From contig CAJNDS010001251.1 in the NCBI GenBank assembly GCA_905221605.1, positions 1 to 26,312 of the forward strand: a stretch of 26,312 bases of DNA, given 5' to 3'. Source of the DNA: Symbiodinium natans. Lineage: Eukaryota > Sar > Dinophyceae > Suessiales > Symbiodiniaceae. The position numbers and the translations under genes were made by a program. Below the pieces are notes generated by a model that worked only from the letters and a program-made list of their open reading frames with translations, had not been told where the DNA came from and made no database searches. Every line of letters starts with the position of its first letter. Position 1 is the first letter of the stretch. This document shows positions 8,694 through 17,300 of the stretch, one piece after another.

Positions 8694-11600
8694 AAAGAGG
8701 ACCTTTCAGGCCATTCGTGGGTTAACAGCAAACCCTCGTTAGAGGCATAGGGGCCGAAGAGCTTCCCTATAAGTCTCCAGCAACTCTTGTGAATCTTTAG
8801 CGTCTTCCGCCAAAGTTCCAAACCTCGTCGCTTGCGGAAACGCAGGTACCTCAAGGGGCAGCCTGAGCTGCAAAGCGTAGACAAATGCGCAAAGACACGG
8901 ACCTTTCCCTGCTTCAGGACTCTTAAGATCTCTTCAAGAACAAGAAAGGTGTTCTTACTCAGAAGATTGATTTCCCGAGTCACTCCGAAGTACGCTATGC
9001 CTTTCTCTCGAGCACACGCTCTCGCTATAGCACTCGACTCTTCGCAGCAAAGCTCCAGAACGACGAGCGACACTGTTCCTCTAGCCACTGCCGTCGCGGC
9101 CTCCATCCAGGAGCTAGGAACCTCCAGCGGAGAGGACCTTACTGCGTTCGAAGATACTTCCTCAGTGATATTGGGCTCATTTCTTACTTCTTCGACGTTT
9201 TCTTCGGAGATCGACGACCACGATTCTGGCTCGTTAATGAGGCCAGCTGCCTCACAAAGACTGACCAAATTCTCCGCAGTTGGGGATTTCGTTAGAGCAT
9301 CTGCGGGGTTGAGTTTCCCCGGTATATACTCCAGCGTCAATCTTTCCTTGGCGACTAGTTGTTGGAGAAAAGCAGCTCTCAACTCTATGTGGCGGACTTT
9401 CCTAAGGAGGGTACTCATTTGCGCTATGGACAAGGCGCTTTCAGAGTCCCCGTACGCGTGCAACTGATATCGGCCTTCCTCCGAATCAGAAGGCATCCCC
9501 TCCACCATCGTCTGCACCAACAGAGATATATACAATCCCTCTCTGGCGATTTCAGTCAGTGCTGCCAGCTCGGCTTCTGCCGATGACAGAGCTACGGTCG
9601 TCTGTTTCCTACTGAACGTCTTCAAGCAACAGTTGTTCCAGGTCACAATTCCACCACTCACAGAGTTCAAACCCCAAGACGCGTCAACAAAACACGACAC
9701 TGACTCTCGGTCCTCATCAGGGGCTAGGAGCTCTCTACGTGAGGGGAACACTTGGACCTTATGCGGTAAACCAGACACCCACCTCAGAACATCCCTCATA
9801 CAAGCTTCGGCTGCTTCATTGGGGGCTGACTGGTGTCTTCCTAGAAAACCGCATACATACTGCAAATCAGGTCTTGAAAGCGACGCCCAGGCTAGGCGTC
9901 CCAAGGTACGCCTATAGCGCTCGTGCGCCTCTGGCGTAAGAGGTGTGTCCTGTCCTTTCTTGATGAGGTCGGCATACCGCCGCTCTAATGGTGGAAGCTT
10001 CGGCGCCACCTTAGTGATTCCGTACTCCTCACAGCAAGACCTCAGGTACTTAGCGTCCAAGCCAAAGTATACGCAGGGCTCTCCGGTCTTCTTCCGGAAG
10101 ATCCTACGTCCCAAGAAAGACACCTCACCTGGTTTTCCTTCCAAGAGCTCACCTGTTAGCTTAAGCTTGTAGCGTTTCTTCAGGTCTTCATACACCTTTC
10201 GAGCTTCGGCGGTGTTCTCGGCCCAAATCAACAGATCGTCAACATAAAAGAGGACAATCACCAAACCATTCTTGGTTTTCTTGCGGAAGATTGTAGGGTC
10301 CAAGATCTGCTGGAATCCTTGGTTTCCCAAGTACGCCGACAGCTCCTTGTACCAAGAAAGCGGGGCACTTCGAAGCCCGTTCATGGCACGAAACAGTTTC
10401 AAGAAGACCCTTTCGCCGGTCTTTGCGTTTCCTATGTTACTCGGAAGCTGCACAAACTCCGGCCGCGCAATAGCGGCGTGCATAAACGCTACCGACACGT
10501 CACAGGACAGCACAGACCCTTTTCTACAAAGAACGGAAAGTAGGAGCCGCAGCCCTTCCAGGCTGGTGGTAGGAGAATAGATCCCCTCAGCGAGCGTGGT
10601 GCCGCCCATAGCGGCAAAATCGCGGACAACAAGTCTAGAGCGGTAAAGACCAGGCTTCTTAACCGTATTGACCCAACGGCTCGAAAGAACTCTTCTTCCG
10701 CTCTCCTTAGCAAGTCGATACGCTTCTCGCTCGCTCACCACTTCTCCAACGTTGAACGACTCCAATTCTTCTAGTTCTAATTTCATGGACAGATAGAGGA
10801 GTTTGGGATCTAACAGCTCACCAGAGGTCTCTGACACAGCTTGTTTGGGGACCTGACAACAGATTCTACTCCCTCCAAACTTAAGCTCAAAGGAAGACGC
10901 CGCTTGATTGCTCACAGCGCGGCAGTCAGGTCCTTCACCTAACTTCTGAAGATAATGATCCGTCAACCAATCAATCTCCATGTCCTCCATGTCAGGTTCA
11001 GGAAGATCGCCACCTGCTACCCCCTCATGACCTTCAGATCCCACTTCTGTGGGCTCGTAATCCGGGACATAATCAGGAAGCATTTCCTCATCCTCTGGGG
11101 CTTCAATTTCTTCTTCTTTCGGAACAATGGATTCTGGAGGCGGTTCAAACAACAACGGCTTTTCGGGGTCCTGCGTATCAAGCACAAGAGGATTAGCTTT
11201 AGCTAACAGCTCCAACGTTGTGCTGTCGTACGTGGGTTCGTCTCGTTCAAAGATCCCACGACACGCTGGAAAGACCTCAATCTCTCCATCTCCTCCAATG
11301 ACAGTTCCATACACACCTCCACCTCTAGGATGGACGGGGCCCAGATAGCTCACTCGAACCGTCTTTGCTCCCCGGAACTTTTCTAGATGTCGTTTGGAAC
11401 CGCCAACTTTAGCCTGCGCAGAACATCCGAATGGAAGCGTCCTAGTCCTTTGGACTATCTCCTCGTGCAACCTGTCTATCGCTGTGGTACTGTTGTTGTT
11501 GTCAAAGTTCCACAAGTTGAAACTGCGTGCAGCGTACAGCAAACAAGTCTGCCACAACATTCCACCTAAAGGTAACTGCCAAGCAGCGCCACCTTCTTCA

Positions 11601-14600
11601 GCAGGTCGTCGACGCTTTATCTCCGCCTCTAGGTCGAGCCATATCGACCAAAATCCCTGCTTCATCGCAGAGACTTGTCTTTCCACAGCACCTTTAGACT
11701 GCGGACGGTATCCTGGCACAACATCTACAATCGTAGGGTTCTCGCGCCTCTGCGCCGCGACCCTCTCACACATGGATATCAGACCCTGTTCGTTATCGCA
11801 CCGAAACGTTGAAGTCTTTTGGTGCAATCCAATTTCGCGGATAAACCGATCGATATTGAATAACAAGTTCGGGTCGTGTAGTTCCATGGCGGGGATAGAC
11901 ATTGAGTACCGGGACGCAACATGTACAAGAAGAAGAACCCTCAGTTTCCCAAAATAATAGAAATCGACCCCAATGGTTTGATTCTCCTTCTGTAGCTGCC
12001 GCTTCAGTCTCCTGGCCGGGACTTTGCCTTTGCTAGAGCAGCAGCTTTCGCAGTTCACATCATAGGGAAAATGACCTCGGGAGCGATGTACCTGGAGGGC
12101 ATGGCTTCGCAAAGGAATCCTTTCTTCAATCTCCTCTCCTTGTGGAATTGGGGCTTCAGGAGGTTGTTCCGGGTTTTGTGGGGAACGATTCGGTTGGTTT
12201 GAGGAAGATGGTGGTTCACCATCATCACGGTCCAAGATTAAGGGATCAGAGCCTGTGCCACTTCCTGGAAGGGGCAGCCCTCTGAGCATCCGCAGATGCC
12301 CAGTCACTGGCTGCTTTAAGCCTCCTTCCGGCACTCTCTCATCATTTCCCTTCAACACCAAGCATGCCACATCAAGACAACATGCCAAAACATGCCACAC
12401 ACGCCGCAAACAAGCCAACAACTTTAAGGTTTTGGGCTTTCCCTTAGTTGGGGCTTGCGGGCTTTTCCTACCAACCAACAAGATTCGTTCTACGCAAACA
12501 CGCTTGAAGCATTTTCGGGTGCGAATACGAATCCAACATCCTCCTTTTCGGGGCTTTATTCTACTCATCTCAGGTGCTCTCTTGGAGCCTCTCTGAAAAA
12601 ACTTTTCGAGCAATTTCCAAAGACCCGAAACAACGACCCCAACCAAGGCACTGAAGATCAGGATGAGGAACACCATCGCGAAGTCGATGACTACTCCTAT
12701 GAATTTAACCGGGAACGAGCACGTACCTGGACGCGCCGTCGCAAGTTTGAGAGGCCTAATCCCTGCTGGCCTTTCTCCGGAGGGTTTAGGCAGCAGTGAG
12801 AGGGGCCTAATCCCTGCTGTCCTCTCTCCGGAGGGTTTAGGAAGGAATGAGAGAGGCCTAATCCCTGCTGGCCTTTCTCCGGAAGGTTTAGGAAGGAGTG
12901 AGAGGGGCCTAATCCCTGCTGGCCTTTCTCCGGAGGGTTTAGGCAGCAGTGAGAGGGGCCTAATCCCTGCTGTCCTTTCTCTGGAGGGTTTAGGCAGGAG
13001 TGAGAGGGGCCTAATCCCTGCTGGCGTCTCTCTGGAGGGTTTAGGCAGCAGTGAGAGGGGCCTAATCCCTGCTGGCGTCTCTCTGGAGGGTTTAGGCAGC
13101 AGTGAGAGGGGCCTCATCCCTTCTGGCGTTTCTCCGGAGGGTTTAGGAAGCAGTGAGAGGGGCCTAATCCCTGCTGCTGGCGTTTCTCCGGAGGGTTTAG
13201 GCAGGAGTGAGAGGGGCCTAATCCCTGCTGTCCTCTCTCCGGAGGGTTTAGGAAGGAATGAGAGAGGCCTAATCCCTGCTGGCCTTTCTCCGGAAGGTTT
13301 AGGAAGGAGTGAGAGGGGCCTAATCCCTGCTGGCCTTTCTCCGGAGGGTTTAGGCAGCAGTGAGAGGGGCCTAATCCCTGCTGCTGGCGTTTCTCCGGAG
13401 GGTTTAGGCAAGAGTGAGAGGGGCCTAATCCCCTCTACGCCCTCTGTGGCCAGATTTCCAAAGGGACGACACAGGTCGGCTATTTTTGAGGTCTCTTGGC
13501 CACTCCATCCCAAACAAATCAAGTCAAGCCATGCTAAGGTTCCAGGGCCATGGTTGCTGCCGCTTCTGCTTCCGGCAACAAGCAAGGGGAGCGATTCGTC
13601 ATGCCACACACAAGCACACGTGCCATGCTTCAGGGTTCTAGGGACGTCATGCCCAGCGCAAGCACAAGACAACATGTCAAACATGCCAGCACTGCCTTGC
13701 GTTAAGGCTTGGGACCCTTGAAAAACATGGTAAAACATCTCCTCCTTGCTCTTTTTGGCTCGCGCGCCTAGCGCGTCATTCTTCCAACCCCCAAAACAGA
13801 GCTGCGCACCGCATGCGCCGATCCTTCCTTCTTCGAAAACAAAACTCTCATGCCAACACACCGCAAAACATGCCACAAGCCATGCCAAGAACCATGCCAA
13901 AATATGCCAGCAAGACTTTCCTAAAGACTTCTGAGCCATTTCAGGGCATTTTCGGGGTACTTTCGGGCATTTTCGGGGTGTTTCGGGGTAAGCTCTGTGC
14001 ACTTCGGGCACGCTCAGGGTGCTTGCGGGGTAGTCTTGAGGAACTTCAGGGACCACTTTCGGGGATACTTCGGCTCTAAGCCCTCGCAGCAAGAAAGCAA
14101 ACGGCGTCTCAAGCAAAGCATGCCGGCAATCACCGCTCTCTCTTCCTTGTGGCTTCTCGACTTCCGCCTTCTTTCCTCCTGTCGTCGCTTTCTTGAGGAT
14201 GCTCGGTCCTGGCTGTGGCTTAACAACAGAGTCCTGCAGGCAGGTAATCGCGTCTATTTCCATGTCCGAGCCCGAAGGCTGGCGCGGAGAACGACCTTTC
14301 CCCGCTTTCTGGCGGCGACCCCCGCTCAAAGCCCACCAGGCCCGATTAGCGGATACAAGTTTCACGTTGCGTTTGCCTTTGTACAACCTAGACCCGGTTT
14401 TGTAGAGATACGTTCTCCACCCTTTCTCCACCGCCGCCCAGGGACTAATGGCGTTAAACGTCACTTCCGCAACGAGAACCTCAGTCAAAAGAAGGCTACA
14501 ATCACCGAAAACGACCTCTAAGTCGACGACGTCCGATACGGGGATCTTCCCCCCTGAAGCGTTGTACAGAGCGACCTCTCTCTCGTGCTTCCTGACCACC

Positions 14601-16426
14601 CTGAATCCGCTGAGGTGTTCAGAGGAAACCACATGACACGTGGCTCCAGAATCCACTAACCAAACGTCTCTCGGTTCTAGCTGAAAGCTGGCGCAGATGC
14701 GCTCTACATCCCCTGCAGTCAAAGAGTTGCTAACAGGTCCCAAACGTTGCTTGTCGAGTGAAAAACCTACCCTACGCTCATGCGACTCAGAAAGGCTCAG
14801 TTCAGGACCTTGCTGGGCAAACCGCATTGCCATCACAGTCTGTGTCGGCGATGCTTCCGCCTCGGACTCTGGTTCTCCCATAGCCCGGGCGCGGTTCTTC
14901 TTTTTCTTGCCCTTGTCCTTGCCTTTCTCTCCCTTTTCACCCTTCTCTCCCTTGGAGGTGGGCTTTCCTTTCGGCGTCGGAGAGCGAGGCGTGCCCTTCG
15001 GAGTGGGCGACCTTTGTCCTTTAGGGCCACCAGTGCCCTTTCCACTCTTCGACTCTCCCTGGCCGCCCTTGCCGCCTTTGCCGCCCTTCTCACCAGCCTC
15101 ACGCTGTCGTGACCAGCAATCCTTTGCCACATGATCATGCTTGCCGCAATGGTCGCAAAGCTTGCCGTCCATTCCACGATTGGCTGCAGTCGGCACGTCG
15201 CACATCCTCAGCTGTTCTTCGAAGTATTTGAGGCTCTTCGTGAGCTCACTCCAGCTGTTGGCGTTGCCGTGCAGCGCCACGTACTGCCTTGCCGGATGCG
15301 AAACGGCCTGCAGCAGGATGGAACAGCGATCCGCTTCGGAGAGCTTCAACTCGGGGAAGTTGCTCAACTTGATCTCCGCCTTGGCGATTTCGTCCTCCAA
15401 GTGTCTGATGATGTCCATGGGCTTCTTGAGCCCCGAACACTGGGCATGCAACTTCATGCAACCGTCTCTCACGTAGACGGCTTCCATTCGAGACACAATG
15501 GAGTAGTTGAGGTGCAGTGTGCGAACTGCCTCGTAGCCAGTAGCAGACATGCCCTGCCTTTTGCTACAGCTTCGAAGCAACTCCAAACCACGCTCCCACT
15601 TCGCCAAGCTCTGGGAAAGCAGGTAAAACAACTTCGCTGACCGAGCTGCAGTGTCAGGAGGTAAACGGTCCTGTCGGATCTCGTCCTTGACACTGATGCA
15701 GAGGCGAAGCTCGTTCACATAGGCCTCGTCTTGCAAAGCCAACCATGAACTCATCGTCTCCAGGAAGCCGTGCCAGGCCTCAATCTCTCGCATTCTGTCT
15801 CTACCCATCTCCTGGTGGGCTATGACAGGCAGCTGTGGAAGGTACTTGTCTGCACGGTTGGAAACGTATCCACCAGATGAACTTCCAGTCTCTTTAGGCC
15901 TTGAAGAAGGAAGTGAACTTCCTGTGGACGAGGTTGCAGCGAGGAACGGGTCACTTGGTGCAGATGCCGCTGCGGCTTCCGCCTTGGCTTTAGCCTCAGC
16001 AGCTGCAAGTTCGGCATCGCTCCTCCTCTTCTCTTCGCTGTCCATGCGACGAAGCATGGTGGCCACAAGCTGTTGGTTCTGTTCCAACTGCTTCCGGTAC
16101 TGGTCCATCATGGCTTCCTGCTGTCTCTGCTGTTGCTGCATTACTCGCAGCATCTCAACTACCAAACTTTCTCCAACAGAACCACCACCTGGGGCGGTGG
16201 CTGGCTGTGAACTCGTCGCTGGCGTTGAGGTCGGAACTCCTTGAGTTCCAAAGGCAGCAAAGGGGTTCGGCTGCTGTCCTACCGGAGTCTCACCGTTTCC
16301 AAACAGCAAGGCTTCCTCCTCGGGAGTGTTGTCAGGGACTGGGACTTCCTCCGCAGTCAACGGCACGTGCACTGGTGAGCCCTGCGGGCTTCCATGCACA
16401 CTTCCGCCTTGCTCTGGAGTCGCCAT
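8672..16426 (-). CDS. Ty1/copia Gag-Pol polyprotein (Gag-PR-IN-RT-RNaseH) with an extra spacer and tail
   Basis: A single 2584-residue ORF, against the usual 1300-1500 for copia. It starts at an ATG in GCCATGG context. Gag covers about 1-420, with a Gln/Lys-rich coiled coil near 95-160, then CCHC knuckle Cys424-Cys427-His432-Cys437 and a Gly/Lys/Ser-rich tail. Aspartic protease: VDSGATCH, catalytic Asp592. Spacer about 760-1400: hydrophobic segments near 838-863 and 1235-1275, and a 17-residue repeat array at about 1000-1227. Integrase: an HHCC-like H-H-C-C run just before Asp1488 (GVDFYYF), Asp1544 (RCDNEQG) and Glu1582 (KGAVERQ). An acidic DYEPTE linker precedes RT. RT: Asp1976 (CDVSVAF) and YVDD at 2061-2064. 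RNase H: Asp2248 (DASW), SSAEAE, GDSESA and NPADALTK. All core catalytic residues are present, so retrotransposition enzymes may be functional. The tail, 2455-2584, has LELCC and HLSTLCSSGCPLRY motifs and ends at a probable frameshift. Confidence 0.95.
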   Translation of the reverse strand: MATPEQGGSVHGSPQGSPVHVPLTAEEVPVPDNTPEEEALLFGNGETPVGQQPNPFAAFGTQGVPTSTPATSSQPATAPGGGSVGESLVVEMLRVMQQQQRQQEAMMDQYRKQLEQNQQLVATMLRRMDSEEKRRSDAELAAAEAKAKAEAAAASAPSDPFLAATSSTGSSLPSSRPKETGSSSGGYVSNRADKYLPQLPVIAHQEMGRDRMREIEAWHGFLETMSSWLALQDEAYVNELRLCISVKDEIRQDRLPPDTAARSAKLFYLLSQSLAKWERGLELLRSCSKRQGMSATGYEAVRTLHLNYSIVSRMEAVYVRDGCMKLHAQCSGLKKPMDIIRHLEDEIAKAEIKLSNFPELKLSEADRCSILLQAVSHPARQYVALHGNANSWSELTKSLKYFEEQLRMCDVPTAANRGMDGKLCDHCGKHDHVAKDCWSRQREAGEKGGKGGKGGQGESKSGKGTGGPKGQRSPTPKGTPRSPTPKGKPTSKGEKGEKGEKGKDKGKKKKNRARAMGEPESEAEASPTQTVMAMRFAQQGPELSLSESHERRVGFSLDKQRLGPVSNSLTAGDVERICASFQLEPRDVWLVDSGATCHVVSSEHLSGFRVVRKHEREVALYNASGGKIPVSDVVDLEVVFGDCSLLLTEVLVAEVTFNAISPWAAVEKGWRTYLYKTGSRLYKGKRNVKLVSANRAWWALSGGRRQKAGKGRSPRQPSGSDMEIDAITCLQDSVVKPQPGPSILKKATTGGKKAEVEKPQGRESGDCRHALLETPFAFLLRGLRAEVSPKVVPEVPQDYPASTLSVPEVHRAYPETPRKCPKVPRKCPEMAQKSLGKSCWHILAWFLAWLVACFAVCWHESFVFEEGRIGACGAQLCFGGWKNDALGARAKKSKEEMFYHVFQGSQALTQGSAGMFDMLSCACAGHDVPRTLKHGTCACVWHDESLPLLVAGSRSGSNHGPGTLAWLDLICLGWSGQETSKIADLCRPFGNLATEGVEGIRPLSLLPKPSGETPAAGIRPLSLLPKPSGERPAGIRPLSLLPKPSGERPAGIRPLSFLPKPSGERTAGIRPLSLLPKPSGETPAAGIRPLSLLPKPSGETPEGMRPLSLLPKPSRETPAGIRPLSLLPKPSRETPAGIRPLSLLPKPSRERTAGIRPLSLLPKPSGERPAGIRPLSLLPKPSGERPAGIRPLSFLPKPSGERTAGIRPLSLLPKPSGERPAGIRPLKLATARPGTCSFPVKFIGVVIDFAMVFLILIFSALVGVVVSGLWKLLEKFFQRGSKRAPEMSRIKPRKGGCWIRIRTRKCFKRVCVERILLVGRKSPQAPTKGKPKTLKLLACLRRVWHVLACCLDVACLVLKGNDERVPEGGLKQPVTGHLRMLRGLPLPGSGTGSDPLILDRDDGEPPSSSNQPNRSPQNPEQPPEAPIPQGEEIEERIPLRSHALQVHRSRGHFPYDVNCESCCSSKGKVPARRLKRQLQKENQTIGVDFYYFGKLRVLLLVHVASRYSMSIPAMELHDPNLLFNIDRFIREIGLHQKTSTFRCDNEQGLISMCERVAAQRRENPTIVDVVPGYRPQSKGAVERQVSAMKQGFWSIWLDLEAEIKRRRPAEEGGAAWQLPLGGMLWQTCLLYAARSFNLWNFDNNNSTTAIDRLHEEIVQRTRTLPFGCSAQAKVGGSKRHLEKFRGAKTVRVSYLGPVHPRGGGVYGTVIGGDGEIEVFPACRGIFERDEPTYDSTTLELLAKANPLVLDTQDPEKPLLFEPPPESIVPKEEEIEAPEDEEMLPDYVPDYEPTEVGSEGHEGVAGGDLPEPDMEDMEIDWLTDHYLQKLGEGPDCRAVSNQAASSFELKFGGSRICCQVPKQAVSETSGELLDPKLLYLSMKLELEELESFNVGEVVSEREAYRLAKESGRRVLSSRWVNTVKKPGLYRSRLVVRDFAAMGGTTLAEGIYSPTTSLEGLRLLLSVLCRKGSVLSCDVSVAFMHAAIARPEFVQLPSNIGNAKTGERVFLKLFRAMNGLRSAPLSWYKELSAYLGNQGFQQILDPTIFRKKTKNGLVIVLFYVDDLLIWAENTAEARKVYEDLKKRYKLKLTGELLEGKPGEVSFLGRRIFRKKTGEPCVYFGLDAKYLRSCCEEYGITKVAPKLPPLERRYADLIKKGQDTPLTPEAHERYRRTLGRLAWASLSRPDLQYVCGFLGRHQSAPNEAAEACMRDVLRWVSGLPHKVQVFPSRRELLAPDEDRESVSCFVDASWGLNSVSGGIVTWNNCCLKTFSRKQTTVALSSAEAELAALTEIAREGLYISLLVQTMVEGMPSDSEEGRYQLHAYGDSESALSIAQMSTLLRKVRHIELRAAFLQQLVAKERLTLEYIPGKLNPADALTKSPTAENLVSLCEAAGLINEPESWSSISEENVEEVRNEPNITEEVSSNAVRSSPLEVPSSWMEAATAVARGTVSLVVLELCCEESSAIARACAREKGIAYFGVTREINLLSKNTFLVLEEILRVLKQGKVRVFAHLSTLCSSGCPLRYLRFRKRRGLELWRKTLKIHKSCWRLIGKLFGPYASNEGLLLTHEWPERSSLWKETVF
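8675..9064 (-). other. C-terminal appendage, possible SAM-methyltransferase-like fold
   Basis: Residues 2455-2584 follow RNase H and a variable linker. VVLELCCEESSAIARACA resembles a Rossmann motif I (strand, Cys-rich turn, helix). GIAYFGVT is a plausible second strand, and HLSTLCSSGCPLRY resembles the catalytic-strand region of C5-methyltransferase-like or degenerate Rossmann enzymes. Near the end is HEWPE. Standard copia elements end at RNase H. The fold assignment is an inference from pattern only; the normal catalytic Pro-Cys or NPPY signature is not clearly intact. Confidence 0.45.
12748..13432. repeat. 51-bp in-frame minisatellite (about 13.4 copies)
   Basis: A 51-bp unit keeps the polyprotein frame and encodes GIRPLSLLPKPSGERPA with variants (GETPAA, GERTA, SRETPA, SFLP). 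Three copies carry an extra or variant codon at the junction. The array also reads open on the opposite strand. Copies near 12800-12930 and 13210-13340 are nearly identical in order, which indicates a block duplication inside the array. Confidence 0.95.
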
Positions 16427-16497
16427 GGCGCTGGAGTCACTCTCAGTGCTCCGCTACCATGTGAAAAGCAGAGCTCGCGCAGCAGTCTCTTTTTCAC

Positions 16498-16514
16498 TTC
16501 GCACTTGAGCCAAA
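16498..16514 (-). other. candidate primer-binding site, overlapping a spliced-leader-like 11-mer
   Basis: Ten nt inside the 5' LTR, the sense strand reads TTTGGCTCAAGTGCGAAG. The TGG start is what a site pairing with a tRNA 3' CCA end requires, so this may be the minus-strand primer-binding site; the tRNA was not identified. The first 11 nt, TTTGGCTCAAG, equal the 3' end of the dinoflagellate spliced leader (known from the literature). Either reading is unproven. Confidence 0.4.
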
Positions 16515-16522
16515 CACTAAAG

Positions 16523-17040
16523 TGTTCAGCAAGCTTCAGTTCTTGCAGCAAGCTCTTTCCAAGAGCTAAGCTAAGGGCTCCAAAAAGCTACGAATTCCAT
16601 CTCAACTTTGTTCTACAAAGGAGGTAAAGCAAAAGAACAATGCAACTGCTTTGGTCTTCACCTCGGGGACTTCAGATCACTTCCGAACAGCAAAACAGCG
16701 AAGCTTCAGAGTCCACTCTGCACTCCTACTCGTCCAACGGCAACGAACGAAGTGGCGGGGACATGGAGTGAGTTGCAACAAGACAGAACCTTAGAGTTCT
16801 GGGACGCACTTCTTCGCTACTGCTCTCAAGCAGTTTCAAGTGCTCCAAAACTCATCCTAGGCCATGCCAACAAGACAAAAACATGCCAAAGTCAAGCAAG
16901 ACATGCCACACATGCTTCAAGGCTTGGAACAAACCAAACATGCTCATGCCAAGTCATGCAGCAGAAAACTCTCATGCTTCTCTCTGTATGGTCAAACACC
17001 ACATGGCAACTGGACAAACACTACAGGTGAATTTTGCACA
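16523..17040 (-). repeat. 5' LTR
   Basis: This is an intact LTR of about 518 bp. On the sense strand it starts TGTGCAAAATTCACC and ends ...GCTTGCTGAACA, i.e. TG...CA. It should hold the element's promoter and polyadenylation signals; none could be pinned down by eye. It includes several ACATGCCA motifs (TGGCATG-type on the sense strand) at 16860-16955. Confidence 0.88.
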
Positions 17041-17165
17041 GATAGACACTACAGCCACTTAAGTTTGGGCCTGAATGTCGCATGATCCAATCATGCAATG
17101 CACTTCTGGCAAAACATGAAAGATCAAAGCACTAAAAAATCTGTACACAAGAAAAACTGGTGGAC
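17041..17165. other. right flank of the retrotransposon, no gene seen
   Basis: This unique-looking sequence directly follows the 5' LTR. It does not continue the RT gene interrupted at 3575. Confidence 0.5.
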
Positions 17166-17300
17166 TTAGAAAAGATCAGCGATTTGTATCGCTTCTCCAA
17201 AGTGGGTTGCTTCTCTAAATTAAAGGAAGAGCAGCGATCTGCATCGCTTCTCTAAAGTGGGTTTAGAGAGCAATCTGTATTGCTTCTCTTGAAGGTGTCA
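17166..17300. repeat. small-hairpin repeat cluster 1 (three copies)
   Basis: Three copies of a motif of about 40 bp, each containing a 16-nt hairpin and followed by a CTTCTC...AAGTGGGTT-type segment. Hairpins are at 17178-17193 (AGCGATTTGTATCGCT), 17233-17248 (AGCGATCTGCATCGCT) and 17269-17284 (AGCAATCTGTATTGCT). The stem change from G/C to A/T occurs on both sides. Confidence 0.8.

Larger units (their letters stand above)
3576..17040 (-). mobile_element. Ty1/copia-type LTR retrotransposon, nearly complete
   Basis: The element is bounded by two direct-orientation LTRs that share TGTTCAGCAAGC at one end and AGGTGAATTTT[A/G]CACA at the other. They enclose one long minus-strand Gag-Pol ORF and a polypurine tract abutting the 3' LTR. 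Domain order is Gag, protease, integrase, RT, RNase H, which is diagnostic of Ty1/copia. LTR differences counted by eye are about a dozen substitutions plus about six short indels. With an almost open 2584-codon frame, this suggests a fairly recent insertion. The 5-bp flanks (AGGAC at 3571-3575; GATAG at 17041-17045) do not match, and the left flanking RT gene does not resume on the right, so one flank has been rearranged or deleted. The 3' LTR also carries two nested 2.13-kb units. Confidence 0.88.

Noticed and set aside
8832-11957. Plus-strand ORFs of 70-211 codons inside the polyprotein region
   Set aside because: They are shadows of the minus-strand RT, RNase H and integrase coding sequence.
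12748-13432. CRISPR array
   Set aside because: The 51-bp units abut with no unique spacers, and the whole array is in frame with a polyprotein.
12663-13721. Plus-strand 352-codon ORF with RGLIPAGLSPEGLG repeats
   Set aside because: It is antisense to the polyprotein minisatellite; the minus frame continues into recognisable domains on both sides and this one does not.
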